Shown: piece by piece, positions 1 through 11,681 of the stretch
How positions within the stretch are numbered: position 1 is the first letter of the stretch
Layout: each line of letters starts with the position of its first letter
NCBI GenBank assembly: GCA_027627225.1
Contig: CM051026.1
Coordinates: 8,871,425 to 8,935,424 of the forward strand
From: Congeria kusceri
Lineage: Eukaryota > Mollusca > Bivalvia > Myida > Dreissenidae
Direction of reading: 5' to 3'
DNA length: 64,000 nt
Position numbers and translations under genes: made by a program
The notes under the pieces: generated by a model
Told to the model about the DNA's origin: nothing
The model's input: only the letters and a program-made list of their open reading frames with translations
Databases searched by the model: none

Positions 1-204
1 GAAGGTTGAAATCATTTTAGGTAATGAAAATTAATATATTCTGGTGTGCATGACAAAACAATAAAACAGGCACTGAATTTATTATCATTAACTCAGATTT
101 AAGTGTTGAAATTTTTGGTTAAAATATTTCTCATTAGTGTTCAATCATTAATGAATTTGATCCAATAATAAAACAATCCAGAGAAAATGTGTTCCGAATT
201 CTAG

Positions 205-430
205 AAGGCCATAAGACCATATGGTCCCAAATAACACGTAGGTTGATTCCAAGTGCACTTGATCACAAGACAAACTGGTCAAAGACATATTGCTTGTAAG
301 ACAAAGTGGTCCCAAAGCAAATTGGTCAAGAGACAGATAGGACCTGAAACCAATTAGCGTCAAGAAAATTAGGTCCTAAAACAGTTGGGCCACAGGCCAA
401 ATCGGTCCCAAAACAAATCGGTTTCTGAAG
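205..430. repeat. Degenerate ~17-20 bp tandem repeat
   Basis: Diverged copies of a short unit around GGTCCCAAAACAAAT recur across this stretch, giving a ladder of GGTC/ACAAA blocks. It looks like an old minisatellite. Open frames crossing it are by-products of the repeat. The first 200 bases are AT-rich and show nothing else. Confidence 0.5.
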
Positions 431-499
431 GCATTGAATGTGTGTTTCCCAAAAAGCAAGCATATACAACACAACTCTAGTATATGTGCGTATAATTGT

Positions 500-860
500 A
501 TTTATTTATCATTCTTACATGATACTCGCTAATTTTTCTATAGACAAAGAACAAAATAATCGTTGTTAAAGTACCCCGAAACAATGCTAAATAAGTTCCG
601 ATTCTGAGCGCAGCATAGTAAAATGTAGTTCAAATTACAATTGCCAAAAAAAGTCAAAGCATGTTAAAAAAAAAATACAAAAATGCATTATCATTGTTTA
701 TCGGCCAGTAAACAACTCTGTGTCGTTCTGATGCGTGGCTATTAAACAACTTGGGCTAACGCTATCGTGGTTTAATGCCTACCCATCAGAACTCCAAATT
801 GTTGTTTATTGGCCGATAAACAACCATAAATCGAAAATTATTTCTTAATTAGCAACATTT
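500..860 (+). mobile_element. Palindromic MITE-like repeat, copy 1
   Basis: This stretch shares order and wording with 19010-19320 and 28515-28800: CTATAGACAAAGAACAAA, then a block around TTGTTTATCGGCCARTAAAC, a central TTCTGATGC / GCATCAGAA pair, and a terminal TTTCTTAATTAGCAACA-type end. The right half (about 688-825) is a large imperfect palindrome whose arms read TTGTTTATCGGCC and GGCCGATAAACAA. There is no coding capacity. Internal symmetry plus interspersed copies fits a non-autonomous DNA transposon. Superfamily and exact ends are not determined. Confidence 0.7.
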
Positions 861-1149
861 TAATATTAAACATGTGGTTAAAACAGTTTGAAAGGCAGTG
901 AGCAACAGTATAAGGGTCCAACCATCACCCAACCTAGAGTAAATAGTTTATATTTAGATTTATGTAAAGGACTGCTGTTCAACATAAACACCACATGCAA
1001 TGAAGCCTTAGTATTACCTGAACTCTCCAGGCTTTCGTTTCACTGTTTCAACTTTCATTTTGCATTGTTAGTTTAACCAGTTTATGCTGTATATATTATT
1101 TGAGATACTCAAGTCCAGTTGCTGAGTCGTAGTACTTAGTTTATATAAT

Positions 1150-1745
1150 AAATTCCATTTTTTGGGTAGAACCAGTTATTGGTGTCCGTTAGAAAGTTAG
1201 GACGTTCATTTCCTGGGTAGAACAAGTTCTTGGTGTGTTTGAGAATGTCAATTTCCTGTTTAGAACTATTTCTTGGTGCTTTGAGAAAGTTCACTTTCTG
1301 GGTAGAACCAGCAGTTGATGTATGTGAGAAAGCCCATTTCATGGGCAGAACCTGTACTTGGTGTGTGTGAAAAAGTTCATTTCCTGTGTAGAACCATTTC
1401 TTGGTGTCTAAGAGAAAGTTCGTTTCCTGGGTATAACCAGGTCTAGGTTTTTGTAAAAAAATCCATTTCATGGGTAGAACCAGTACTTGGTGTATTGAGA
1501 AAGTCCATTTCCCAGTTCTTGGGGTTTGTCAGAATATTCATTCCTGGGATATAATGGGTTCTTGGTGTCTTTGAGAAAGTTCACTTCCTAGGTAGAAACC
1601 AGCAGTAGGTGTATGTCAGTAAATGTCCATTTCATGGGTAAATTGTGTATGTCAGAAAGTCCATTCTTTGGAGAGAACCAGTTCTTGGTGTATGTGAGAA
1701 AGTTAATTTCATGGGTAGAACCAGTCTTGGTATTTGTGAAAAAGA
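1150..1745 (-). repeat. 43-bp minisatellite homologous to a SINE tail
   Basis: About 14 tandem units, mostly 42-43 bp apart (unit starts near 1164, 1215, 1258, 1300, 1343, 1386, 1429, 1472), carry GGGTAGAACCAGTTCTTGG on the plus strand. The reverse complement matches the body of the tRNA-derived SINE at 20130-20290 (CACCAAGTACTAGTTTTTCC followed by CAGGAAACGGACTC) and a lone fragment near 11565. The array therefore looks like tandem amplification of one SINE-tail module. Units differ by several substitutions, so it is not recent. Confidence 0.75.
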
Positions 1746-2390
1746 TCAGTTTAACCTACCCTGTCCGTGGAGCTGACAGATTATTCTGTTTGCGGGGCAA
1801 ACAGCATGTCAGTTTTGTAATGTGACTCATAAATGGTTCACAACCACAACTAACTAAACACTTCCTTAATTTGTTTTTATAGAAAATTAGACAAATTGTT
1901 GAAATGTGGTTTCTTTGAATTCAAAGTGTAATACAGAAATATGCTATTTAGACAGCAACCACATATGCAACTAAATAAAAGGAATTACGAGCCAAGAAAT
2001 TGCTCACTAAAAACATTTCCAGGCAGTTAATCAGCTGAAAGTCATAATAAAGGCAATATGAAGGACAATACCAATTTTGAGCATAGCATTTGACCAATTT
2101 GGTATGCAGGTAATTAATGGCAATTATAAGGCAACAATGAACAGGGAAAAATGCACGGCCACCATCTTAACGGAGGGGTTTCGGAAATGAAGGAGGAAAT
2201 TGACAGCAACACATTCACTCTGAGTTAATGAAAACAAACTATAATGACAGATACTTGCGCTAAGAAACAGTCCAAATCCATGAACTGATGACCATGTTAA
2301 ACAAACAACAGGGCAAGGACTGACACACTGGACAAGGCATAGGAAACACCAGCACCGCCACCAGATATCTATAGAGACAGCACAACACAT
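1746..2390. other. No gene seen
   Basis: AT-rich unique-looking sequence. Short open frames here have no recognisable domain and no splice context. Confidence 0.5.
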
Positions 2391-2399
2391 AATTATTGT

Positions 2400-2612
2400 A
2401 GCAACTGCAAACAGCGAATGGTCTCGACAGCTTCATACGCCTTTGGGAAGTGAGCACCATAGACGGACGCTATGTCAGCTTCTTTGTCGGCAACGGGTTC
2501 AGCACTTTCTCAGACACGATCTTCTTGGAGCTCCAGATAAGCATGTAACTAGCAAAGGGGTGAATGCCTGGGTGATGCAGAGCAATCTTACTCTCCACAG
2601 TGAATGACAACA
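2400..2612. other. GC-richer, coding-like segment of unknown strand
   Basis: This ~210-bp block is clearly less AT-rich than its surroundings and stays open in several frames. On the plus strand a possible acceptor (TTATTGTAG at about 2400) leads into about 49 codons open to the TAA after GATAAGCATG, including the string RLWEVSTIDGRYVSF. On the minus strand two frames also look protein-like, one containing ASVYGAHFPKAYEAVETI but with an internal stop. I cannot name a family or choose the strand. It may be a small exon or a decayed gene fragment. Confidence 0.2.
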
Positions 2613-2956
2613 GCCACTCGTACAGACATATTTTTTAATGCATATGTTCTGGGCATTTAATGTCATATTTTCACTTATGGCCAATTAAATTATTAGTAAT
2701 CTTGTGTGATATTAGATGTTTTTCACAATAATGCTTTTCTACACAACCTGGGTATTGACAAGCTTACCCGAATATTATGTTTTTACATCGTATTGATAAC
2801 CCGTATTTTGAACTAGAAAACACTAAATATGTTAATTATACAAACAACCAATGCCAAAAGAGTTGTGTTCGGCCTGATATCAACATAATCCGATTAAAAA
2901 AACAACAACATAGTATTATTTTATCTATGTGAAATATTATCGGTATTAACTGATTC

Positions 2957-3062
2957 AAATGATTTTCAAAGAAATAACCTTACAAATGTATCATTTGCTT
3001 GTGATGTTTAAATGATTTTCAAAGAAATAAACTTACAAATGTATCATTTGCTTGTGATGTTT
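2957..3062. repeat. 53-bp tandem duplication
   Basis: Two adjacent, almost identical copies (2957-3009 and 3010-3062) of a unit beginning AAATGATTTTCAAAGAAATA. One clear difference (CC versus AC in AAATAACC/AAATAAAC) suggests a fairly recent local duplication. Confidence 0.9.
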
Positions 3063-3063
3063 A

Positions 3064-4420
3064 AAACCCTTTGAAAACTGACAGTACTGAAGACAGAACC
3101 TTTCACAATCTGTGAAATGAATTGGCTCTGAAGGGCACTGAACAAATTGTTCTTCACCATTGGCCGCATATTGTTTTACAGCTCTATTGACAATGTATCC
3201 AGGAGCTTTTGGAAAAACACAATTATGTTGTGACAAACTAGTATCTCAAATCTGGAACACATCAACCAACTATACCAGCATGACCTGCATAGCAAATAGC
3301 AGCCTAAGTTTGATTGAGACTGATCGGAAATGAACAGGGAACACTGATGAACCCTCCCTACAATCTCTAGCATCAGCTGCAACATGTCCCACTTGGTACT
3401 GTCAAAACATACTATTTGTTATACTCAAAAGACGTTATTCACATGTTATGAATAATTTAAGGAAAATTGATATATACAGTTAAATGGTTTTGAAAACAAA
3501 TGTAAATGGCAGCATTAAATAATAATACTTGCATTTTTTATTTATATCATTGGAATAATAAAAATAAAAAAAACGTTCACACCTTTGCATAGTTTTATGT
3601 GGAATATAGATTAGTTTATATGTTTAGTTTTTCTCTACGCACATTTGTCATTAATTGCATGATCAACACAACACATCCCACATTAGATTTACGAACAGTG
3701 CCCATTGGATTACTGGCAAACACATTTTCCATATGTTGGACATGTGTGCATGTTTATATCACAAAAATTATGTATAGCTAATTGATTATGATTTCAATAT
3801 GAGTAGCTATTGTCAGTTTTCAAAGTCCACTGAAGGTCTGTGAATGGATTAGTTTCTTATGGACATCGGAATATGGATTAATAAATTTGAGTCTTGAAAT
3901 TTGGTTTTGTGTACATGTCATTGCATTATGTTCCAATTCTCAAATAAAGTCCCTTCTCCCTAATACGTTATGATTTGCTATCATTTCTTAAATATAAAGA
4001 ATATAACAAATATTACCAGTAATACATCCATGATTAGTATTATTATGTATTTTACGATCTAGTTAAGGTTTAATCTGTCTGTAATACATTTACATGTACA
4101 TATTGTTATAGCATTTAATAAATTGCTAAAGTAGTTCAATTTACACAAATGTAGGCTATTTTCAATGTAAAAAAAATAGGAAAAAAATTATTTACGGTCG
4201 CTGCAAATATTTTTAACCATATGCGGAAACATTCACATGTGGTGGATTTTAAACGATATAAAGCATCCAACAATTATTTCTACAGCATCAGTCATGACTC
4301 ATTTAAAGGTTACCCATTAATAATGGTCATTACCGAGTTATCGTACTGGATGAGTCTTAGGTTGAGTTATCCATGTTTGTCTAGACTATTTTTTCTATTT
4401 TCCTTATGTTTAACATGCTT
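3064..4420. other. No gene seen
   Basis: AT-rich intergenic-type sequence. No recognisable protein, RNA gene or clear repeat was found on either strand. Confidence 0.5.
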
Positions 4421-4424
4421 AGTT

Positions 4425-4625
4425 AGATACCATGTCGTCCGCATCCGCATAAAATCGCTCAGAGCGATTTCTTGTGGACGGCTTTTGCGGATGCGCTTTG
4501 CGGATACGGACTGCGTACATATGGAAACAGTCGAACTGTTTTTAACTTGTTCGATTTTTTGCAGATGCAGATTTGCGCAATGTGGATGTAGATACGGACA
4601 TATGGGAAAGCGCCCTAAAGCATTC
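4425..4625. repeat. Hairpin-rich GCGGATGC repeat (possible MITE)
   Basis: CGTCCGCATCCGCAT at about 4435 faces GCGGATGCGC and GCGGATACGGAC downstream, and AAATCGCTCAGAGCGATTT is a perfect internal hairpin. The right side repeats the theme in decayed form (GATGTAGATACGGACATATG). Dense inverted symmetry in an AT-rich background suggests a foldback element or MITE. No target duplication was identified. Confidence 0.4.
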
Positions 4626-4639
4626 TATCTTGGATGCTG

Positions 4640-5095
4640 AAATGCTGTATACTCATTGTTTCATTAATAAAAACAGATTTTCATTTCAATTTAACAATTA
4701 TGAATTAAGCAAATAGCAAATATAACATTCACTGACGATCACAATGTCTGCCATTTTGTTTGCAGCTGATCAGTCTACTATAACTTTAATTAGTGTACAT
4801 GTGTGTAAAACTTAATTATTGGACCTCAACCAATCTTATGTAATCATATGCAATGAATCCATCAAGAGTGTTTTTTCCTTAATAACCTTCACATACACGT
4901 AAATGGTTTGGTCCACCCTCTAGGTTAAAGTGGTTCCCTGCGCTTAAGTAGCACTGTGTGGAAAATTCTACTAAGTGATAAATGCGCGCCGGGAATCACG
5001 CTTGGGTTGATTTCTAACCATCGTGTTTCATTCATAACCACCGAGTTTCATACCATTTTGTACTCGGAGCAGTATAAAATATTTTTACCCCTTGA
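4640..5095. other. No gene seen
   Basis: AT-rich sequence between the hairpin-rich repeat and the first SINE. Nothing recognisable. Confidence 0.5.
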
Positions 5096-5096
5096 A

Positions 5097-5384
5097 ACCC
5101 GAACAAATGTTTGTTTGTTTGGATTTTTTGTCGTATTCAACAGTATTTCAGTCAGTTAACCTACTCGCACTTTTCCTGGGTAAGCTGGTTTACCAGTACT
5201 GAGTGCACATACTTATGTCAGTAACTGACAACTGCCCTACTTGAATCAGAGGTAGGGGGAGAATGGCCGTAGAAATAATTTCATGACCAATCCCCACAAA
5301 AGTTATATGTCCGGGCTGGGAATGGTACCCGCGATCCTCGGAATTGTAGTCCAGCACTCTACCAACTGAGCTAGCCGGCTCGGC
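5097..5384 (-). mobile_element. tRNA-derived SINE, copy 1
   Basis: Read on the minus strand, 5384 downward gives a tRNA-like head: TAGCTCAGTTGGTAGAGTGC (A-box) and GGGTACCATTCCC (a B-box decayed from GGTTCGANTCC). The body continues to about 5097 and matches 44340-44580 over its length, including blocks around CAGTTAACCTACTCGCACTT (plus strand), TGGTTTACCAGTACT, GTGCACATAC and ATTTCATGACCAAT. Two diverged copies with the same head-body arrangement define a SINE family, like the tRNA-headed SINEs known from bivalves. Non-coding; would have been transcribed by RNA polymerase III and mobilised by a LINE in trans. Confidence 0.8.
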
Positions 5385-5655
5385 AAATATTTAGGATCGC
5401 GGCAATTTCAGTGGGTCGGTTGGGAAAGGGAAAAAAAAGTAATTTTATTTTTGGCCTAATGGAAATTACTTCCCTAATCATTGAAGGATTCTTTAAAGAA
5501 TCATCAGAACATTGGCTTCCTATTGCACTATAAATTATATTATTTTATAGAAATGCGCTTTACTAAGAACTGAGCATTAAATAAATAAAAATAATATCAT
5601 ACGCAATAAGATATTTGATAAAAACAAATTAGCAAAAATGTCAGCAAAAATTAAA

Positions 5656-5745
5656 ACCCCTAGCAGGTATTGAACTCACAACTTAGGAACCATTCGCAGA
5701 AATGACAGTAGACAGCGCTTTAATCAACTGCGCCATCATGCTTGG
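5656..5745 (-). tRNA. tRNA-like sequence with long variable region (pseudogene or SINE head)
   Basis: On the minus strand TGGCGCAGTTGATTAAAGC resembles a D-arm/A-box and GAGTTCAATACC a T-arm/B-box. The distance between them is longer than in a class I tRNA, as in Ser/Leu types. The stems do not pair well enough for a working cloverleaf and no T-run terminator follows, so it is probably a pseudogene or the head of another SINE. Confidence 0.45.
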
Positions 5746-5759
5746 TAGGAAGTCATGCG

Positions 5760-6525
5760 TTAACTCTGGTTATACCAAATGCTCACAATTCTGACATCAA
5801 AATGTAAACAGGAAAAGGGCCAAACAAACACAACCCATATTATAAATTGATTTTTATCTCAGAATGCGTAAACTCTTTTCCCATTATATCTACCATGTTA
5901 TAACCGTTATCATATGCCAGCATTTATCTATCAATTTCAGATTTTATTCTAAAAATTGCCCCCTTGAGGCCCTTTTCGATGACATAGTCCCTTTAACCCA
6001 CAGATGTGGTGCTAAATCCATTTCATTTTAATACTTATGTTGTATCAAATACTCAGACTAAGCTCTACAATAAGAACATGTTAAGCGTTCAAACTCATCG
6101 CTGTGCAAATCAGTCTGTCACCAGGTAGAATTGTCAATTATTCTGCCTAGAGCAGGTTATCTCCCTTTGACCATTTCAGATTTTGCATGTATTTTTAAAC
6201 TGGTTCAGTATGTGTGGCACATTTTCCAACATACGTTAAATCCTAACCCTAACCGTAAACTTAAACTGCCAACTGTTGAGCGTTTCAACATATCAATTAT
6301 GAAATTGTAAAATTAAAGATTATAACTGCTAGAGAAAATCCTTACTAACTGCATAACATTTTACTTTCAACCCTAACCCCAGTAAACTTAAAGAATACCA
6401 ATATATTAGAAAATTAAAAAAGAACCTAGATCAGAAAATATTAATTCAATCAATTCACATCAATTGTAAAACACCAATTGCATGATGCAGTAATAAATGC
6501 TATGAGGTCACAGAGTGAGAACATA
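5760..6525. other. No gene seen
   Basis: AT-rich. Two telomere-like CTAACC repeats near 6240 and a single AACCCTAACCCC near 6370 are too short to be an interstitial telomere block. Confidence 0.5.
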
Positions 6526-6528
6526 GTG

Positions 6529-6601
6529 CAGCCAGTCCGGGACTCGAACCCGGGACCTCTCGCTAACATGGCGAGTGCTCTCCCAACTGAGCTAACCCGG
6601 C
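6529..6601 (-). tRNA. tRNA-like gene, TGT anticodon position, probable pseudogene
   Basis: The minus strand from 6601 gives D arm GCTC...GAGC, anticodon stem CTCGC/GCGAG, loop CATGTTA, and a perfect T arm CCGGG-TTCGAGT-CCCGG. Both internal promoter boxes are intact (TAGCTCAGTTGGGAGAGC and GGTTCGAGTCCCG). Against function: position 33 is A rather than U, the acceptor stem GCCGGGT/ACTGGCT has at least two mismatches, and no poly-T terminator follows. The loop would read TGT (Thr), but a SINE head or tRNA pseudogene is more likely than a working tRNA. Confidence 0.6.
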
Positions 6602-6961
6602 AGGTGCACAATCACTCCCCTATTGTGACCTTTAACAGTTTACACCAGTTACATGTATGTAATGATATTCAGGATTCATATTAATTTTATTTTTTCTAAA
6701 ACACAGTTTTGAAATTTTTATATCTTCTTATAATGATCTATTATTTATCTTAAGTTTATTATGTCAAACTATACTTGTATAACACTCACAAATCCTCGTC
6801 TTGAAAAGCAGCTCAGCTGACCAACATTTAAGTGACATATCATTATATATTTTCATCAATGTGTTCATCAACATTATCATTGTCATCATGATCGTCATGA
6901 AGAGAATCACTATCATCACACGAGCAACAAGATAATCATCAGACTAATCACCAACTCCATA

Positions 6962-7004
6962 ATCATCATCATCATCATCATTGTCAACCTCATTCTCATC
7001 ATTG

Positions 7005-7035
<31 letters not shown>

Positions 7036-7216
7036 TGTCATATCATCATCATCATCATCATCATTGTCATCATCATCATTGTCATCATCATCATCGTCAT
7101 CATCATCATCATCATTGTCATCATCATCATCATCATCATTGTCAACCTCATTCTCATCATTGTCATCATCATCATCATCATCATTGTCATCATCATCATC
7201 ATCATCATCATCATTG

Positions 7217-7247
<31 letters not shown>

Positions 7248-7560
7248 CATCATCATCATTGTCATCATCATCATCATCATTGTCATCATCATCATCATCA
7301 TCATCATTGTCATCATCATCACCATCATTGTCATCATCATCATCATTGTCATCATCATCATCATCATTGTCATCATCATCATTGTCAACCTCATTCTCAT
7401 CATTGTCATCATCATCATCATTGTCATCATCATCATCATTGTCATCATCATCATTGTCATCATCATCATCATTGTCAACCTCATTCTCATCATCATCATT
7501 GTCAGCATCATCATCATTGTCATCATCATCATTGTCATCATCATCATCATCATCGTCATC

Positions 7561-7592
<32 letters not shown>

Positions 7593-7812
7593 CATTGTCA
7601 TCATCATCATTGTCATCATCATCATTGTCATCATCATCATCATCATCATCGTCATCATCATCATCATTGTCAACCTCATTCTCATCATTATCATCATCAT
7701 CATTGTCATCATCATCATCATCATTATCACCATCATCATCATCATTGTCATCATCATCATCATCATTGTCTTCATCATCATCATCATCATTGTCATCATC
7801 ATCATCATCATT
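6962..7812. repeat. (CAT)n compound microsatellite, ~850 bp
   Basis: Runs of CATCATCAT are interrupted by TGT (giving CATTGTCAT) and, about six times, by the module TTGTCAACCTCATTCTCATC, so there is a higher-order unit of roughly 100 bp. All three frames stay open on each strand as polyhistidine, polyserine or polymethionine. That is a property of the triplet and not evidence of a gene. Confidence 0.95.
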
Positions 7813-7829
7813 TCCACAACCACAATCAT

Positions 7830-9110
7830 TATTTTTCTGTGATCACCATTAATCAGTAACAGAAGATATCACATACTTATTAGAAAACTGGTCATAGTAC
7901 ACTTCTTAACGACAACACGCATTCACACAGCACAATGGTTTATGCAGATGAATAATATGCTACCAAAACAACGTGCAGTAGCCATTATACACTGACAAGT
8001 GATATTAAAAGTGGTTCAGATATAACAGGTAACATTTCTGATAATGTTTTCAGTTTGGTGAATACTAATACCCTGCATACTCCTCAAAGAGTCAAATTGT
8101 CTCAACATCTGCTAGATGCTTTGGTGAGAATTTCCATGATCAAACATGAACTGTCATTGTCATTTATCATGACTGAAAGAATTGTTATTGACACATGAAC
8201 AATAGGGAACAAAACTATAAAACAGGATTTTAAACTGTGTTTGCCATTAAAAGAAATGTAAAATGATTAAATAAATTTTGAGCATTAACGGTTACTGCAT
8301 GTACAATTAATAAAGTACTAAAATAGGTTACAACAGTAATTTAGGCTGTATAAAAAGGAACATATTACAGTAAAAGCAGTGCATCTGGTAGGTTGTAATG
8401 AACAGATATGGTCATCTGCAGGAGGGCATTGTAGGAAACGAAGGTGTTGTCAGAGACTAAGTGAATTTGCAGAACGGCGGCTACTTAACAAGCGACAGAA
8501 ACAGGCTGCATTATTAACATGTGCAAGGTCAATAACATATTTTGTTATTTAGTGTGTATAACACATGTAGTCAGACATGCCTAAGTCTGCTTGCGTAGTA
8601 GAACCAGTACATATTGTTTTCAAGTATGAGCATCAATGCAATTTTTCAAACGTTACCTTTAATAAATCACCTCAGTCCAATTTTTTAAACTGTATTAAAA
8701 ATAACAGGCATAACTTTCTATTTTTATCAATCAAAATAATTTCAATATCATGTTACAACACAAAATATAATTTATTGTGATTATCTGGCATACAATTTTC
8801 ATTCAAACTTTTATATGTCTTTACATTACTATTAATGCACATGATATATATATATATATATGATACTAGTGGACTTAAGCTAGTCATGTTATAACATATT
8901 TAAGACCCTCACATATAACTTTAAAGTTGCATCTTTAATCCTTTCTTCTCAGAGTTATTGTACAAAAATAACAGACATTTTGTTCAAGAATTTAACCTTG
9001 TATATTTCACCATTGCTTTAAAATAACCCCACAAGTTGATCAACCAACTCATATCAATAATGCAGGGGAGATAACTGTGGTTGTTTCAGTTTGAGGAGTC
9101 TAACAGAGTT
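7830..9110. other. No gene seen
   Basis: AT-rich. The only distinct item is a short (TA)n run at 8844-8862. Confidence 0.5.
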
Positions 9111-9118
9111 TTCTCCCT

Positions 9119-9437
9119 GTAATTGTAACACCCAATTAATCAGCACTTGGAATTACTGTCACAGTTTTCTACTGAAATTATTAGACCATCTACTTATTAC
9201 TTTATAAGAATTTGGAGTCTTTTTGAGTTCTCTCCCTGGAATTGTAACTAATCTGCACTAGGAATTACTGTCACAGTTTTCTACTGAAATTATTAGACCA
9301 GCTACTTATTACTTTATAAGAATTTGGAGTCTTTTTGAGTTCTCTCCCTGGAATTGTAACTAATCTGCACTAGGAATTACTGTCACAGTTTTCTACTGAA
9401 ATTATTAGACCAGCTACTTATTACTTTATAAGAATTT
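9119..9437. repeat. ~112-bp tandem repeat, three units
   Basis: Units start near 9125, 9241 and 9353. Each contains GGAATTACTGTCACAGTTTT and GACCAGCTACTTATTACTTT. The second and third are nearly identical while the first is diverged, indicating stepwise local duplication. Confidence 0.9.
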
Positions 9438-9439
9438 AA

Positions 9440-11320
9440 CACATTAATTGTTAACCCATGTCATGCGTTCATACAAACTATAATTCCAAGAGAATAACTG
9501 TCCTGTTGTTTTCAGCAGCATCCCATTCAGTTTCAGTATGGTTGTACTCTAACTACAATACTTACAGATATGATTTTGGTTTTCTATAATCAAAGATTCA
9601 AGTTTATATACAAAGACTGAATGAATTGCAACTGGAAATGCGAGATGCATTTGCCCCAATCTACAACCATAACAACAGAAATCAGCCTCAGAATCTCACA
9701 AACAACATTGTCAAGTAACAGAGCAAGACTGCAGTGGACGGATAGGAATCAATCACTGAAAATGTAAACGAAGGAATACAAATAAAAATTTGGTTGGAAG
9801 ATCTCAGAACCGCTTGCTGCGCAAAGTATTGACAAAATATAATTAATTAAACTTATCTGTCTAACTCATTGTCCACAAAAGTTTTATTTTGATTTCATTT
9901 CATGAAAGGTAATGATCGAATTGAAATTCCAAGTGTTATTTAAAAATGTCTACCTCTCCAAACATTAAATTACTTTCCACTTAAAATTTAGCAAGTTTAA
10001 ATAAGATCAGTGGTGAAATGGGTGATACAGGGAATATAAGAACAGGATTTAGTTTACCTAACAGGATCAATAACTGGTTTTACTTGCCAGACCTGACTAG
10101 TTTCAACAGATTACATGTGAATGTTTGGTCAACACTGGTTTAACTATTAAGGCTTATTTGTGAATGAAATACAATTTGGTGACGGACAGAAGTCAACGCA
10201 TAAGAGGTTCTTTATACCGATAGCTTACCGATCATGTTGAATTGTATGCTTAATTGTTTAATTGTTAATAGACATTTCCAACTTTGACAAATCTGATGTT
10301 GAAAACTTAATCCGATTAGAAGTATGTAAACTTTGGGGTTGTCTCAAGTTTGTATAATTTGACGACGCAATAAAATGTGTGTTTATGGACTGATAAAAAA
10401 CATGTTAGTTGGGTGTTTCACATATGCACGCAACAAACTTAACACTTCGTCCTTGCTTTGTGTAAAAAACGGTAGTTTATATGATATATTTCAGTATGCA
10501 ATATATAACAAGACGTTACGCGTAATAAACATGCCGTTTCTTGATCTTACACTAGTTAGGATGCGTAGCACTTGTATGTCGTGCTTTTTGGTAAACTAAT
10601 GTTAATTTATATTTATGAGTTTAAATTTGAAAGAAATATCATTAAGGTAAGAAATAGATATGCAATATGTAACATACAGTTAAATTATATGTTTCACTTG
10701 TTTTCTTGTAGTTCATTAACTGATGTATTTTAAATACACACTGAATTGTAAACACCAATATTTTACAGTCGTTCATTTTATCCACATGATGTAACGGTAA
10801 TGCAACTTTGTGTCACATGATATTCACGTGATTCTTGAAATCAACAAAGAGCATGTGCGTAGCAGTGTAGTACTATATATATTTCTGTATTGGTTTCTTA
10901 TGTTTTAATAGATATACTGTAACACACTGATTGTTGTGGACTTCATATACACAATTTATCTGATTTATTTATAATGTTCACCACTAAAGGAAGACCCTAC
11001 CAAACATACATGCTGATCATTTTATACAATGTTTAACAATTAATAATTTAGAAACCTTTCCTGTTCCCCCGTTCCAAAACAGGTTAGCGGACTATATAAA
11101 ATGACCAACGTTTCAAGAAAAGAATGGTATGCGAGGTCAGTGTGACAAATTGGGGCTATTGACGTAACATCACATACCATCATATCACTTAAAACATAAA
11201 ATATATCATTCCAAGTAAGATTTACCGTTCTTCTTATGTTTTTTCTGTGTGATGATATATATCCAAACATAAATCAATTGATCGCACATATTAATCAGCC
11301 AATATTGTGCGTGTGTTAAA
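9440..11320. other. No gene seen
   Basis: Nearly 1.9 kb of AT-rich sequence with only short open frames lacking recognisable motifs. No RNA gene or repeat was identified. Confidence 0.5.
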
Positions 11321-11323
11321 ACC

Positions 11324-11412
11324 GAGCATCATGCTCTTTAGGTCGAGCATCATGCTAAATAGTACAAGGCTGTAAGAAGAGCATGATGCTCAGTCTAACG
11401 ATCATGATGCTC
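11324..11412. repeat. Cluster of four 13-bp palindromes
   Basis: GAGCATCATGCTC (11324-11336), GAGCATCATGCTA (11345-11357), GAGCATGATGCTC (11379-11391) and GATCATGATGCTC (11400-11412) occur within 90 bp. Each is a palindrome around an odd central base. The first pair and the second pair are reverse complements, so the cluster as a whole is also an inverted repeat. It could be a foldback element or a protein-binding cluster. No function is assignable. Confidence 0.8.
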
Positions 11413-11554
11413 GTTTCTATGAGCATATGCAGGTGTCAGTCCACACATTTCAGGTCTCTCTATCTAATTAAGACATTACACACATGACAAAAACCTAAGC
11501 ATATTCCAATCCGCTTTAAATTATCAATTGAATGTACAGTAATGTAGTGAATCT

Positions 11555-11625
11555 TTCACACTTAGTACTGGTTCTACCCAAGAAACAGACTCGAGAATGT
11601 TTAAATAAGCCACATGCTGGTGACT
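11555..11625 (+). mobile_element. SINE-tail fragment
   Basis: TAGTACTGGTTCTACCCAAG followed by AAACAGACTCGAGAATGT and AATAAGCC matches the tail of the SINE at 20130-20290 (AAGTACTAGTTTTTCCCAGG, AAACGGACTC, ATAAGCC). No tRNA head lies upstream, so this is a truncated copy. Confidence 0.6.
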
Positions 11626-11681
11626 GAAACATTTGATCCTGCCAGATGATGGCCTGTGTCTAGAACAATCCTCGACACATC

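Noticed and set aside
6238..6262. Telomere-like CCTAACCCTAACC
   Set aside because: Only about two repeats; expected by chance over this length.
6981..7859. Long open frames encoding polyhistidine, polyserine (plus) and polymethionine (minus)
   Set aside because: They are the automatic translation of a CAT/ATG triplet array, open in all frames. There is no start context, domain or flanking exon.
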